DNA from: Lutraria lutraria
Lineage: Eukaryota; Mollusca; Bivalvia; Venerida; Mactridae
DNA length: 64,000 bases
Assembly (NCBI GenBank): GCA_964023205.1
Contig: OZ026851.1
Span: forward strand, 15,107,637 to 15,171,636
Direction: 5' to 3'
A program made the position numbers and the translations under genes. Positions 1-11,700 of the stretch are shown one piece after another. The first letter of the stretch is position 1; every line of letters begins with the position of its first letter. The notes under the pieces are model-generated. The model did no database searches. It worked only from the letters and a program-made list of their open reading frames with translations, and had not been told where the DNA came from.

Positions 1-2180
1 TAATTCTGCGAATGAAATATTGTAACGTATAGATATTTACGTCGAAACTGTTTATAATCAAATTTTTGAGGTTTTGAATAACTAATGTCTAGAGCAAGTC
101 AGTTATCTTATTTGCAAATTAAATTATTTTTTAAAACAATTTTACGACTAAACTGCACCAGTTATATGTAGCGTAAAATATAAAATAGCAAAACATACAT
201 TATGATATATTAAATATATTTGCAAAGAGTCACCAATCTATGTATATTTCATAATGTAAATAAATTAGTGTCAGAAATGTTTAATGCAAAATTGTAATAA
301 ATAAACAGAAGATACTATAAAAGTAAGAAAATAATGTTGATATTTAAGTGAAATTCTCAAATTTAATGAAGCGTCGTTCCATCAAACAGATAAATGTTTA
401 AATAAATCAAAACTTATAGGCCTGTTAGCGTTCAATAACTCAATATAATACATTGAATTGCTGTTTCTAAGCGACATAACGTCGAATCTCCGGTTTTTGC
501 CGCCTGTTACAAAAAATATGACGTTGCACATTTGTACTCATTGTATCCGTCATAATGATGTTCGTTGATGGTAAACATTGAAAAAGTCTTCTCCGATATT
601 TGATAAACGTATTTATCGAGATGTAAAATAATTGTGTTAGTTTCGCATTCAGCCACATTTCCGTATTTACATCTGAAATCGATTTTGCATTAAGTTTTAG
701 TTAGTGTCATAATTTATAGGCAACATTAAAGGCATCAAATTGTGCTGGTTTATACTAGAATCTGATTTATGGTCCTTCATACATTTGTACAAGCGTTGAC
801 TGTGATTTTTCGCTATATTTACTGCCGTATATCGGCAGTTTCCACTAGCAAAATTTCCTTCATTTTCCCTTTAAAATGACCAGAATTTTCCCCTAACAAG
901 AAGTGTTTTCCACATGATCATGTAAAAAGAAGAAAAATACAACAGTTTTCACACCTATCACCAATTACAGTGTAGTAATATTTATGATTTAAACAACTAA
1001 ATAATCACATATTCCATAGAAAATAAATGTTATTATAAATTTCCCATTTTGAAAGATGTTGTGCTAAATATCCCCCTTTTTGTCGGGCATGGGTAGTGAG
1101 AAAAGTTTGAATAAAAACACTACTTGGTCATAGTTCGATCCACTAAATTCCCAGGACTTCTTTACTTCTTGTTCGGATTTAAAATCTGTATTCTTGTTTT
1201 AAAATTTTTACTACGTTTTACAAAATACAACCACTAGGTATCGAACTTTTACCACACATCAGGTATATGGGTAACATGTTTACCTACAAACAGAGATGTC
1301 AAGGGGGTTCCAAATGAGTTACCTTTTTAAAACTTTTTTGTATATGTATGCCAACTCAATTATTCATACTTATTATATTCACGCACATTTTGCACATTGG
1401 TACGATATAAATTGAGCACGGAATCGAAATGAGATTCGGGTTCGCGAACTCTTTGCCTAAGAGTTGGGCGGTTTTTTTTCGTAGACGCTTTCATGGAACT
1501 CTCCTATATTAGAGTCAAATAAAAGAAATCCGCATCAATTAGACGCTTGTTAATTCCGTGTGTCTTGTCATGAGTACGTGAAAGATATTCTATGTCCAAT
1601 CAAATTCGTTAATTTTCAGTAATTAATTTGTAAAAGTTTGGAGAAGTAGAATAAATTGTTAAGCGTGGCGTTTTTATCTGGAACACGTTAGAACTTTAAC
1701 GAGACCTTATCAAATTGTTAATGATGTATAAAGTATGCTGATCGTGCACTGCGCGTGCGGCGTGAACTGGAATTCTTAATTATCCCATTTTTTTATACAG
1801 AATGTGAAGTATTTTAATGTGGTACCAGAAAATTGCCATTGTGTGGTTTTAAATGTTTAAATATAATTATTGCTACTCAGTTTTCTATTGTACCTACTTC
1901 ATTTCAAAAATCATATCTTGATAACATACGTTTTTTATAAGCAGGAAAAATCTTGCAGCAGAACTTACTTTTATTTCGAATTTTACGATACCGCTCAGTA
2001 ACGTAAAACACAGTTTCTGGTATGTTTGAAAGAATTTTAAAAAATGGTTTCGCGAAATGAATAACAAAGTGTGGTAAAATGTTTATAGGCAGTCATAAAA
2101 ATCCATTCTTTTCAGTAATATATTTATGCATCAACATAGTCCACATTTCTGATGACGGCACTTGTAAAAGACCACAAGAG
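1..2180. other. no gene seen
   Basis: Strongly AT-rich single-copy-looking sequence. No ORF with domain features, no tandem array. Confidence 0.7.
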
Positions 2181-2345
2181 GGTGAACGGTGGTCGGGTGG
2201 CAACGCGACGGACTATTAAACGGCAGGTCGTGGGCACGAATCTCGACTCCGCCTTTCGATATTTCAGGGACGCTTTTTCAGTGTCCACATCCAAGCTACC
2301 GAGCCCAGTACTGAGTTAAGAAAACTACGGGAAAGGGATGGGGCA
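2181..2345 (+). mobile_element. SINE copy, tRNA-derived head, 3' truncated
   Basis: A-box-like GGTGGTCGGGTGGCAACG at about 2188 and a B-box-like GGCACGAATCTCGACTCC near 2234, followed by GACGCTTTTTCAGTGTCCAC and a 'ctaccgagcccagtactg' block. Same body as the copies at 25.3, 38.5 and 62.7 kb. The pyrimidine tract and tail are missing. Confidence 0.75.
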
Positions 2346-3061
2346 ATAGATAAACAATGGAAGATTGATAACAATACTATAGTATTTAAATCAAATATCT
2401 CAGAGTAATTGTTATACAACTTCATTTAGCGACCGCCTCCAATATAACGATCATTTTTAGATCCATTTTCAAGATTACCTCAATTTATTTCAACTCGCTA
2501 ATGAGACCACCTGGATATAACAACCGATAATCGCCAACTGTTTTCTTAATTTTAAGGTTTCAATGTCTGAGATATATTTCCAACATCTTGAATTGTACCT
2601 GTATCTAATTATATTGTAGAATTCTGCTAAGCTTTCCGCCAGGGGGCACTGAGTGTAACTAATCATAATTACTATGGTTTTAAGGCCTAATTCTACTTTA
2701 GGGTGAATATTCCAGGTTGTGTTCTTTTAGAAGGAGTTTCAAGGTTGCAGGTTATGTCTTCGTATTAATTGAAACATCATGATCTAATTAATTATAGCAC
2801 TGCGTGAAAAATAAATAAACAAACGCCTTTAAGTTGTGATGCTACATGCCGACAACTTAGAGGAACTTGGGGCGTGATGTTCATTCTGTAGTTCTGTTGC
2901 CAAGGTAATTGGTGTCTCACTATTTTGAGTGTGTTTTGTTTATATTTTGAAATAATGGTGTCTACTTTCTTATGCTCACCTTTGCTTCCCAGTAAGTTTG
3001 CGATTTTTACGACATATTTTATTTGCGTCCATCACCAGAGGGCTTCCAACGGCCCTGAAAT
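2346..3061. other. no gene seen
   Basis: AT-rich spacer between the first SINE and the simple-repeat block. Nothing recognisable. Confidence 0.7.
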
Positions 3062-3860
3062 AAAATAATAATTACAGTAATAATAATAATGATGATGATA
3101 ATAATAATAAAATAGTATTAATTATCGTCAGCAGACAAGGCCGACAGGAAGATATACCTGTCTAGATAAAAAGTTACTTTGACAACGAGATAATGATTGA
3201 TAAATTTCATAAAAAATATTTCTGTGATGATAATATAATAATAATAATAATAATGATGATGATGATAATATAATAAAAATTGTAATAATAACTATTATGA
3301 TAATAATCATAGGATTTATTCTGACTTAAAACAAGTGTTATAGACGATGATAATTTCTATGATAATACGGATAACAAACAGATTGCGTTAATCATCATGA
3401 TAATGATAGCAATTCTAATCTACAACAATCAGTCATACAACTGAAAAATTATAACGATTGGTTAGTGTTAGTTAATTAATAAAACCGGTGCTCAAGATGG
3501 GTTAATAATAAGAATTAATCAATGAATGATAAATACTTAAGTTAAATCAGTTACTGAATAATAATAATCAGTTAATGAATAATAAAATTCGATTAATAAA
3601 TGATAAAAATATGTTTATGAATTATAAATATCGAATGATAAATAATAAACTTAATAAAGGATAAAAAATCGATCAATGAATAATAAAAAATTGATTGATT
3701 AATAATAAAAATCGATTGATAAATAATCAAATGGATTAATAAATAAAAAAATCAGTTAATGAATACTAATTATACTAATAAATCGGTAAATTAATAATAG
3801 TTATAATAAGGATCAGTTAATGAATAATAAAATCATTTAAAAGTAATGAGTATCAATTAA
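3062..3860. repeat. AT-rich simple and degenerate tandem repeats
   Basis: (AAT)n/(GAT)n tracts at 3078-3120 and 3229-3305, then degenerate units of the kind 'gttaatgaataataaaatcga' from about 3480 to 3860. No coding signal. Confidence 0.85.
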
Positions 3861-5865
3861 TTAATGATTAATATCACAATATAAGAGCAGATATAAACAA
3901 GAACTGGAATGATGAGCCTTGAAGTCTATAAAATACAACACTGATGATTCAGACAAATATGATAACAAGATAGCTAGCCTCAATACTAGTAACTTGGAAA
4001 GGAACATACATGTACATACTGTACGTTTACAATACCACGAAAATACAACAATATAATACAACTATTTTATCACCTGTTTACAATGATACTATTTAAGAAT
4101 TTAGTTACTAATGCTTAGCGGGACAATAATGACGTCTACGTGCAGTTCGGATGACATTTAATATGTATTTAATTAGGTCTAGATAAGATTGTGAAGCAAA
4201 TGTGATGATAACATCAGATTAAGAGAGAGATTTGAAGCAAGCTAATTGAATACCATTTAAGCAGTTTTCCTTCTAGAGAGATGGGTATCTCTCGTCCCAA
4301 GTAATATTAGAAGTTTGATGTCAGGAATAAACCAGAAATGATCCAGTATACTGTGCCATTGATACTTAAAGATTATTGTATAAAACCCCGTCACTCGTAG
4401 GAAAGTAAATATTTGGTGAAATCGTGTACAGGTTAGGATACGTATTTAATTGTACAATTTAACACTAATTCTTTGTGACATTGTGACATTATCCGCTTGG
4501 ACCAATTAGTATATAAAACATATACCTGAAACACCATGCTAAATTTTCTGATAAACAAGAAGGAAATTGATATTTTAGATCATACATAATCATTATCTTT
4601 CGAGGAAAATTGATTGATGCAAATAATATTTCAATAGCGTAAAAAATGAATGGGACAATACGGCTGCGTAAATATATTTGTAATTTCGTTCCAGCTACGA
4701 AACAGAAAAGATATTTTTCAATTTTTCAATTAAAATTGTTCAAAAATGAATTCAAATTGCAGGTCGGAAGAAGCCATATACCCATATTTTGATACTTTTC
4801 GTACTTAAAAAACACGTGACCTGTCAGTATACATTTAAATCCGGGCAAGCAATGCCTCTTGCTAAGCAATATTGCAAGAAAAATGTAAATGAAATGATAG
4901 GCACGAGTGTACATAGATAATAAATCTCAAACATATCACCGAAAACAGATGATAAAATACTTGTAGTTGACTTGAAGATTCCCGTAATCAAAGTTAACAA
5001 CATTTATCTTTACAAATTATCCGGAAAAAATAGTTTACAGCGAATAAAATATTTCAGTATGTTGATAAACGCAATAAAATGGTTATACGTTATGTCAGTG
5101 GATAAAATACTCAAATTGCTAAAATTATCGATTACGTTGAAATTTAGCTGAAGACTTTATTTTGTTTGTGAAGTTCGGCGCTGCCTTTTCGAGCAAGCAT
5201 CGTAAATAAAAACATAGACACGTGACGTAATTTATGATCATGTGACCAGACAAAGGTCACGTGATAAACGCGAAGACACAATTGAAAACACGGAAAGATA
5301 GGACACTGTTTATGGGACTTCAATGAATCTACCATGATTATTATTAGACATACTCGAAGTTGATTGGTTCACGTTGGAGGTAGTATCGGCCCACCTTTGT
5401 GAAATATGTTCTTATAATAAAACCCGACACCGTCTGGGTTACGTGGATTTTACATTGATAACATTTTCAAGTTTATATTATGATGAAATCAACTTTCAAG
5501 TTTTTTAGAATACATTGCAAACAATCTTGAATGAATTTGAACACAAAAACATGCACGTTTAGGTCTGTGTCGTCGCGTTTGCGAAGATTTTCACGAAACC
5601 TAATCTATAAGTCATCCATGTAGTTAATGATTTTGCTTGCTTATTAATATATACTGAAATTATATTTGTGTACTTTTATATTATTTGTCATAATGTGATC
5701 ATATGCTATATCATAAGAAGCCACACTCCCAAAATATCAGCCGATTAATTAAGATGGTTATTTCAATATTTGTTTTCTATTTGTATGGAGCCATTGAAAT
5801 TGTCAGCTGGCATAACACTGGTAGAACAATCTTTCTAACATTTAATACTGTTTGGAAGGTTCCTT
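3861..5865. other. no gene seen
   Basis: AT-rich. Two CACGTG boxes (5219-5224 and 5258-5263) with a nearby TGACGT-like site are the only notable motifs. Confidence 0.65.
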
Positions 5866-6130
5866 TATTTATTTATTTATTTGAGTTTAACGCCGATTTT
5901 CAACAATAGTTCAGTTATATATGTCGGCCAATTCACCCAAAACTGTGGTCCTAGACTGTAACGTACCCTTCCACAAGGAACCGACAACTTCTCCACTAGT
6001 ATGTGGATGAAAATCGACATTTTGGTCAAATTTTCATGGAGGGGTATGATCTGTCGCGACCGGAAAATCGAACCCGGCTCTCCGGATTATATATACAATT
6101 CACTAACCACTGAACCACGACCCAAAGATT
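5866..6130 (-). mobile_element. tRNA-derived SINE (second family) with (TAAA)n tail
   Basis: On the minus strand: GGGTCGTGGTTCAGTGGTTA (A box, about 6122-6103), GGGTTCGATTTTCCGGTC (B box, about 6076-6059), a body of ~170 bases, then GGCGTTAAACTCAAA and repeated TAAA at 5866-5885. This is the layout of a near-complete tRNA-type SINE; the 'GGCGTTAAAC' tail start is typical of molluscan SINEs as I recall. The body differs from the SINE family at 25.3 kb. The boxes are promoter remnants, not a functional tRNA gene. Confidence 0.8.
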
Positions 6131-6697
6131 CCCAACATCTATCAGGATGGCTGACACCTTATCCAGCACTTTAAGAGCTTCTTCTAGCTCTTTCCGGTTG
6201 TGTTACGAACTTTTGATCTCTAAGTCCGTATCTTGAGGTCTACCAGCTTTTAGAAATCAAATGAAAATCTGACTTTACTTATAATACTTTTATGTTGCTT
6301 CATTGGGATTCCTCACCATTTCACACGTAAAATTTTGTACAAAATTATGCATCGTTATAAAAATGTTATAAAGTTAACTATATTTATATTACCTTTCCGT
6401 GGCTTGTAAACTTAATGATGCGTCATAAGAATGCGATATCATTTGAGATAGTTTCATATATTGAGCAAAGTAATAAAATATAGGATTATTTTTTTATGTC
6501 GTACAAGTTTGTACTCATAAAGCAAATAGTTTTCGATTTTCTAAACTTAAAAGTTTGTCAAATATAGAACGTGATATTAGCAGGTCTCACGTGGCTTAAA
6601 CTTTAGTGGCATTTGTTCAAACTGTATACAAGCTGTCTAAATAACAAGTTACTATTGATATTGTCTTAAATATTACTTAGTAAAACTATCTTTGTAT

Positions 6698-7418
6698 CAA
6701 TGTACCATCTTTCTGTATCTTTGCACAGTCATGTGAGTATATGTGTACCGTCATGTTTGTATTTGTGTAACGTCATGTTTGTATCTATGTACCACTATGT
6801 TTATATCTGTGTACCGTCATGTTTATATTTGTGCACCGTCATGTTTGTATCTATGTACCACTATGTTTATATCTGTGTACCGTCATGTTTGTATCTATGT
6901 ACCACCATGTATGTTTATGTGTACCACCATGTTTGTACCTGTGTTCACTATGTTTATATCTGTGTACCGTCATGTTTGTATATGTGTACAAGCATGTTTG
7001 TGTATGTGTACCGCCATGTTTGTATATGAGTACCGTCATGTTTGTATATGTTTACCAGCATGTTTATATATGTGTATCAGCATGTTTGTATATGTGTACC
7101 AGCATGTTTATATATGTGTACCGCCATGTTTGTATATGTGTACCGTCATGTATGTATATGTGTACCAGCATGTTTATATATGTGTACCAGCATGTTTATA
7201 TATGTGTACCGCCATGTTTGTATATGTGTACCATCATGTATGTATATGTGTACCAGCATGTTTATATATGTGTACCAGCATGTTTATATATGTGTACCGT
7301 CATGTTTGTATATGTGTACCATCATGTATGTATATGTGTACCAGCATGTTTATATATGTGTACCAGCATGTTTATATATGTGTACCGTCATGTTTGTATA
7401 TGTGTACCATCATGTATG
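6698..7418 (+). repeat. 22-bp minisatellite with 88-bp higher-order pattern
   Basis: About 32 tandem units of the type TGTACCAGCATGTTTATATATG, degenerate at the left end and very regular on the right. From about 7160 on, four unit variants recur in a fixed order (two 'agc-ttta', one 'g(t/c)c-tttg', one '(a/g)tc-tatg'), an 88-bp higher-order repeat. Since 22 is not a multiple of 3 and no frame has a stop, all three forward frames are open. They encode variations of the same Cys/Tyr/Val-rich 22-residue repeat. I do not regard these as proteins. Confidence 0.95.
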
Positions 7419-8035
7419 TATTTGTTAGTTGGGGCGTTTTTGTGAAGTCTGTGTAGTCAGTATTTAAACTGCTGCATGTTTTAAGGGGTCATTTATAACA
7501 AACATCACTAATGTGACTAAAACATTATGCGCGGAAAACTCTTTTTTTCAGTCAGTAAATGCAACAGCGTGTGATATTCCTTTAAGTAAAATAACCCAGT
7601 AAATACACATCTATACCACATGATAGTACTTAATTTGTGCAAATTATTTGATCTGGTAATATCACAATGGACCAGTTTTATCATTGTATTTACATTCAAT
7701 ATTTGAGTTTTACAACAAGTGGTCTTTCTTTATGATGTCGCTCGTCGAAGGCTTTTATCGAATCATTTCTTCAAGAATTTCTTAAAATAACACAAAGTTG
7801 GTAAATATGGGTCTTCTTGAAGTGAACGCTTGTAAACCTTGTCTGAGAAAACAATCAATGTTTCAGGGTTGTGTGTTTTAACAAGCATACATGTACATAC
7901 ATTGTAGCTTAATATAATAAATATCATTAATTTGAAGACTTAAACAATTGTTAAAAGCATCAAACAGTTTACCTTTTTTGATATAAAGAATAGCCGCATA
8001 TCGCCAGGCGAATTAGCCAGCAAACAAACCAACAG
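7419..8035. other. no gene seen
   Basis: Spacer between two minisatellites. Nothing recognisable. Confidence 0.7.
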
Positions 8036-8250
8036 GCAGACAGACGGACGAACATTCCGACAAACAAACAAACAGACAAAACGACGGACGAATCATCCGA
8101 CAAACAAACAAACAGACAAAACGACGGACGAATCATCCGACACACAAACCAACAGACAGACGACGGACGAATCATCCGACACACAAACCAAAAGCCAGAC
8201 AACCGGACGAATTATCCGACAAACAAACTAACAGACAGATAGCCGACGGG
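8036..8250. repeat. 40-bp minisatellite, about five units
   Basis: Units of 40 bp built from GACGGACGAATCATCCGACA followed by AACAAACAAACAGACAAAAC. Each has a short inverted motif CGGACGAATCATCCG that can form a small hairpin. Outer units are diverged. Confidence 0.9.
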
Positions 8251-8590
8251 CAACTGTAGGGAGGGTCAAACAACCAGATGTGTGGCGAATACAATTAGAC
8301 CTTCTTGTGGACAGACGGAGGAATGGATGAATGTACGTACTAAGACCCGAAATTGACGGATGCAGGGTTAACAATAAAGGAGTTACACGTTTGTCAAATA
8401 TGGCAACAGACAATCAGACAGTTGTAGGGCGGCAAAGTCAGCATGGAGACTGGGCGGGTGTATGAACGGACAGGCGGACGGACTAGGAAGGGCGTTTAAC
8501 ACCATCCCGATTTATCATATTACAGGCAGCACGATGTGTACAGTTTACCGGATAATTATATAACATTGTATTAATGCCATGTTGCCCTAG

Positions 8591-8710
8591 ACTTCATTAA
8601 CTGACGGAAATATTTGGTTCACCGTGAATTCGCTGTCGCCAGACGTGTATCCGAACATAGAGCTGATTAAACGTGCCGGGTACAACTATGGGAGCCAGGG
8701 CCATGTGTAG
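8591..8710 (+). CDS. possible small exon of unknown function
   Basis: After a weak acceptor (gttgccctag) there are 39 open codons and a TAG, reading TSLTDGNIWFTVNSLSPDVY, then PNIELIKRAGYNYGSQGHV. The stretch is more GC-rich than its surroundings and has a balanced, protein-like residue mix. I do not recognise the family, and no partner exon was found. Confidence 0.15.
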   Translation, partial: TSLTDGNIWFTVNSLSPDVYPNIELIKRAGYNYGSQGHV

Positions 8711-11700
8711 TTAGAAAGTGTTTGTATGTTGTAGTGATACAGCGCGTTGAAGATTCCATATATAAAATTGTCATGGAACTAGATCTAAGTTTGCCACTAT
8801 TTGAGTGAACTAGGTCAAAATATACCTTTAGTTTAAACACGCCCATAGTTAACCAGATCTAAATACGTCGAAATGTGTTGTAAGATTCTGGATAAACCGG
8901 ATATATTCACCATTCGGATAACCGGATAACCGGACCTAAACGAACCGACAGTCCTAAATGCGCCATCAGTTCATCGACACCAACTGACAGAAACTAATTC
9001 GTGATACATTTTTGTATTAAGAGTTATGACAATCGTATATAAACAAATAAACAGCCAGTCAATTAATCTTCTGCCGTATTTAGTGTCGGGGATCAGCTAA
9101 ATATTTTATTGATACTGTCGTTTATGTTACTAAAGAATGTTGAAGCTTTAAGACAATTTAACATCCCTCCATATAGCATATTAACATGTACACGCGTTTT
9201 AAGTCCAAACCAACACGAATTCAGTTCAGATAATTGTAATGCATTCCAGTATTGAAATTCACAAACAATAAGATTGTTCAAGTCAGACTTTTGTTACATA
9301 AAATGTCGACCAAATGACTCATTCACAAAAATCATTAACGTGGATATATTGACTTTGTACAAATTAATATGACCACAAAACTCGTACTTAATTTCACAGT
9401 CAAATATAACAAAGTACTGTCTTTGATATAATAATCACTAGACAGCCAAGGCGTTATTTCTTCAATAACGATACTCAATTTCAAACACGCATTCCTACAA
9501 AACAGTCTTTGGTCCAAATACAGCGACAATTGGCCATGTTTTTTTTGTATTTTTTCATTGTTTGGTTATTCATTGAATCCATATATTTGATAGTGTAGAC
9601 ATGTACCTAGTTCTAAACAATGTCCAGGAACATTCAAAAGGTTCTTTTTTATGAATGTATGCGACATTTCTTATATTGAAATTTAATCTTGATTTAAAGT
9701 GATTTGACTTTAAAGTACACCCAATAAAACCAATCTGTCCAATGATTAAATTAAAATTCTAACAAAAGAAATTAAAGGATAAAAAAATAATGAACAGTTT
9801 CGTTCGTTTTCATTATCATACCAGAAGGTAAAATATACAGTAATTTTTGTACTCCAAACACCCCCAAAATAGCTTGAAATTTCTCATAAATTAATTATGT
9901 AATATAGATAATAAAAAAGAAGCTATCGTCTTAAACAACACATAAAAATCTTATTCAATAAACACTAGCACGGTTGCATAATAACAAAATTAATTTAATA
10001 TTCAAAAACACTTAATTATCAAAAGATGTTTTTTCTTCGAATATGGCATAGCTATTTTAGCTTTCACCGTATCAAGGCGGTATGAATTAAACATCTCTGT
10101 GATTTTATTAAAACTTGTATACACTTATACCGACAGTCTGCTTTGTTTTACATCCATGTTTTCAAAGGAAAATCTGTTTTATATTGTTCGCCTATCATTA
10201 TTTAGAAGAATCCGTCCGTCCTATATTTTCACACACCATTTAGAATAAATTGTCCATCTACAATGTAGATCAATTACTAAGACATATTGACGTATGTTGT
10301 ATGAAAATAATATAATTTCCAGATAGAAACAGACAACTATATCTTTCCTAAATTCTTAAGTAAAACGCTGGCCTAAAAACTGAAAATAAAATGTTCATGT
10401 ATTATGACTATAAATATGTACGTATTTAATGTCGAAAAAAATTATGTTCTGTTCTGTATCTATAAACCCTCATGTTTTAGTTTCAACGTAAATTTTCACC
10501 AAATTATATCAATTTTCAAAATCATAAGTTCTTTCCATAACTATATATATTTGTAGCATAATATAAAATCAGTAGAATTAAAATAGATTCACATTTATAT
10601 TTATATATCAGATGTTTAATTGTATCACCACTCAGACAAAAAGTCAATTTATGTTCGCCGCGGAATGAAATATAAATTGACCGATACAAAAACATTACGT
10701 TGTTCCGCTCCGCGTATTTTCTCGTTCGACCATTACATTATATATTTAATACGGCCAATTTCATTCTAATGGTTTTAATCATTTTGTGTTTAAAACGTTT
10801 TTAAAACATCTCTTGTCAGAAAACTTCAAAGGGATTTGCGGGAGAAAAGCTCATTTCTTTACCAATAACATCCGAAAGATATAACTTTGTAGACAAAATA
10901 AATTAAATTAATTATTACGATAAATCTTATCCAAGTATATCGCAGTTGTTGGCTAAATAGCAAATTTTTCATTCCAGAATTTTTGCATGTATCTTAATTT
11001 TTTTAATGCGTTACTAAGTTACACGAAAGATTCGAGTAGAATTCTTTGAACTGAACGATGAATGAGATTTTCGTGAGATACTTAATTGAACTGACTGATT
11101 ATATATCAGTAAAATTAGCATATGTCGTTACGTATCCTGGGGACCTTCATTTTATCTAAGTATTTAGTCAACTAAATGTGTAAACACATTTATACTTACA
11201 TGTTTTGAATATCCAATATAAATATATAGACAAGTAATGCAATTATTGATGATATTATCCGAGTACTTATTACCATGTTATTTTGATGAAAACTACACCA
11301 ACGAGATTTTAACCAAATCTAGTAAATATTTCATGTCATACGTTTAAAAAGTATGCCAAAGTTGATCAACCAATCACCAGTGTCCATTTTTGATCATGCA
11401 CTCTTCAAAATCGAAGTCAAATTTCTTAACCAATTAAAAAAATGAATTTAGAAAAAAGTTTTAATTATGCGCGTGTAAGTTAATAATGTATTTATGAAAC
11501 AAAATAAAAAAGGATAATAAAAACATACTTACCACCACTGTCCAATGATATTAGCCGGAAACACTAGATAGAAATATAAGCATACATATATTCTCTGTAT
11601 TTTCATTTTTTAACACTCACCACTGGATAAAGTGTAAAATACTTAAGATGTACATTAAAATGTGTAACTTGGTTCATTTTCTCTATTCCATTAGTTTACA

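Noticed and set aside
5900..6130. tRNA gene suggested by A and B boxes
   Set aside because: The segment does not fold as a tRNA and continues into a SINE body with (TAAA)n tail.
6700..7456. Long overlapping plus-strand ORFs (up to 237 codons) with Cys/Tyr/Val repeats
   Set aside because: All come from the 22-bp minisatellite; the three frames give the same peptide, so openness is a by-product of the repeat unit.
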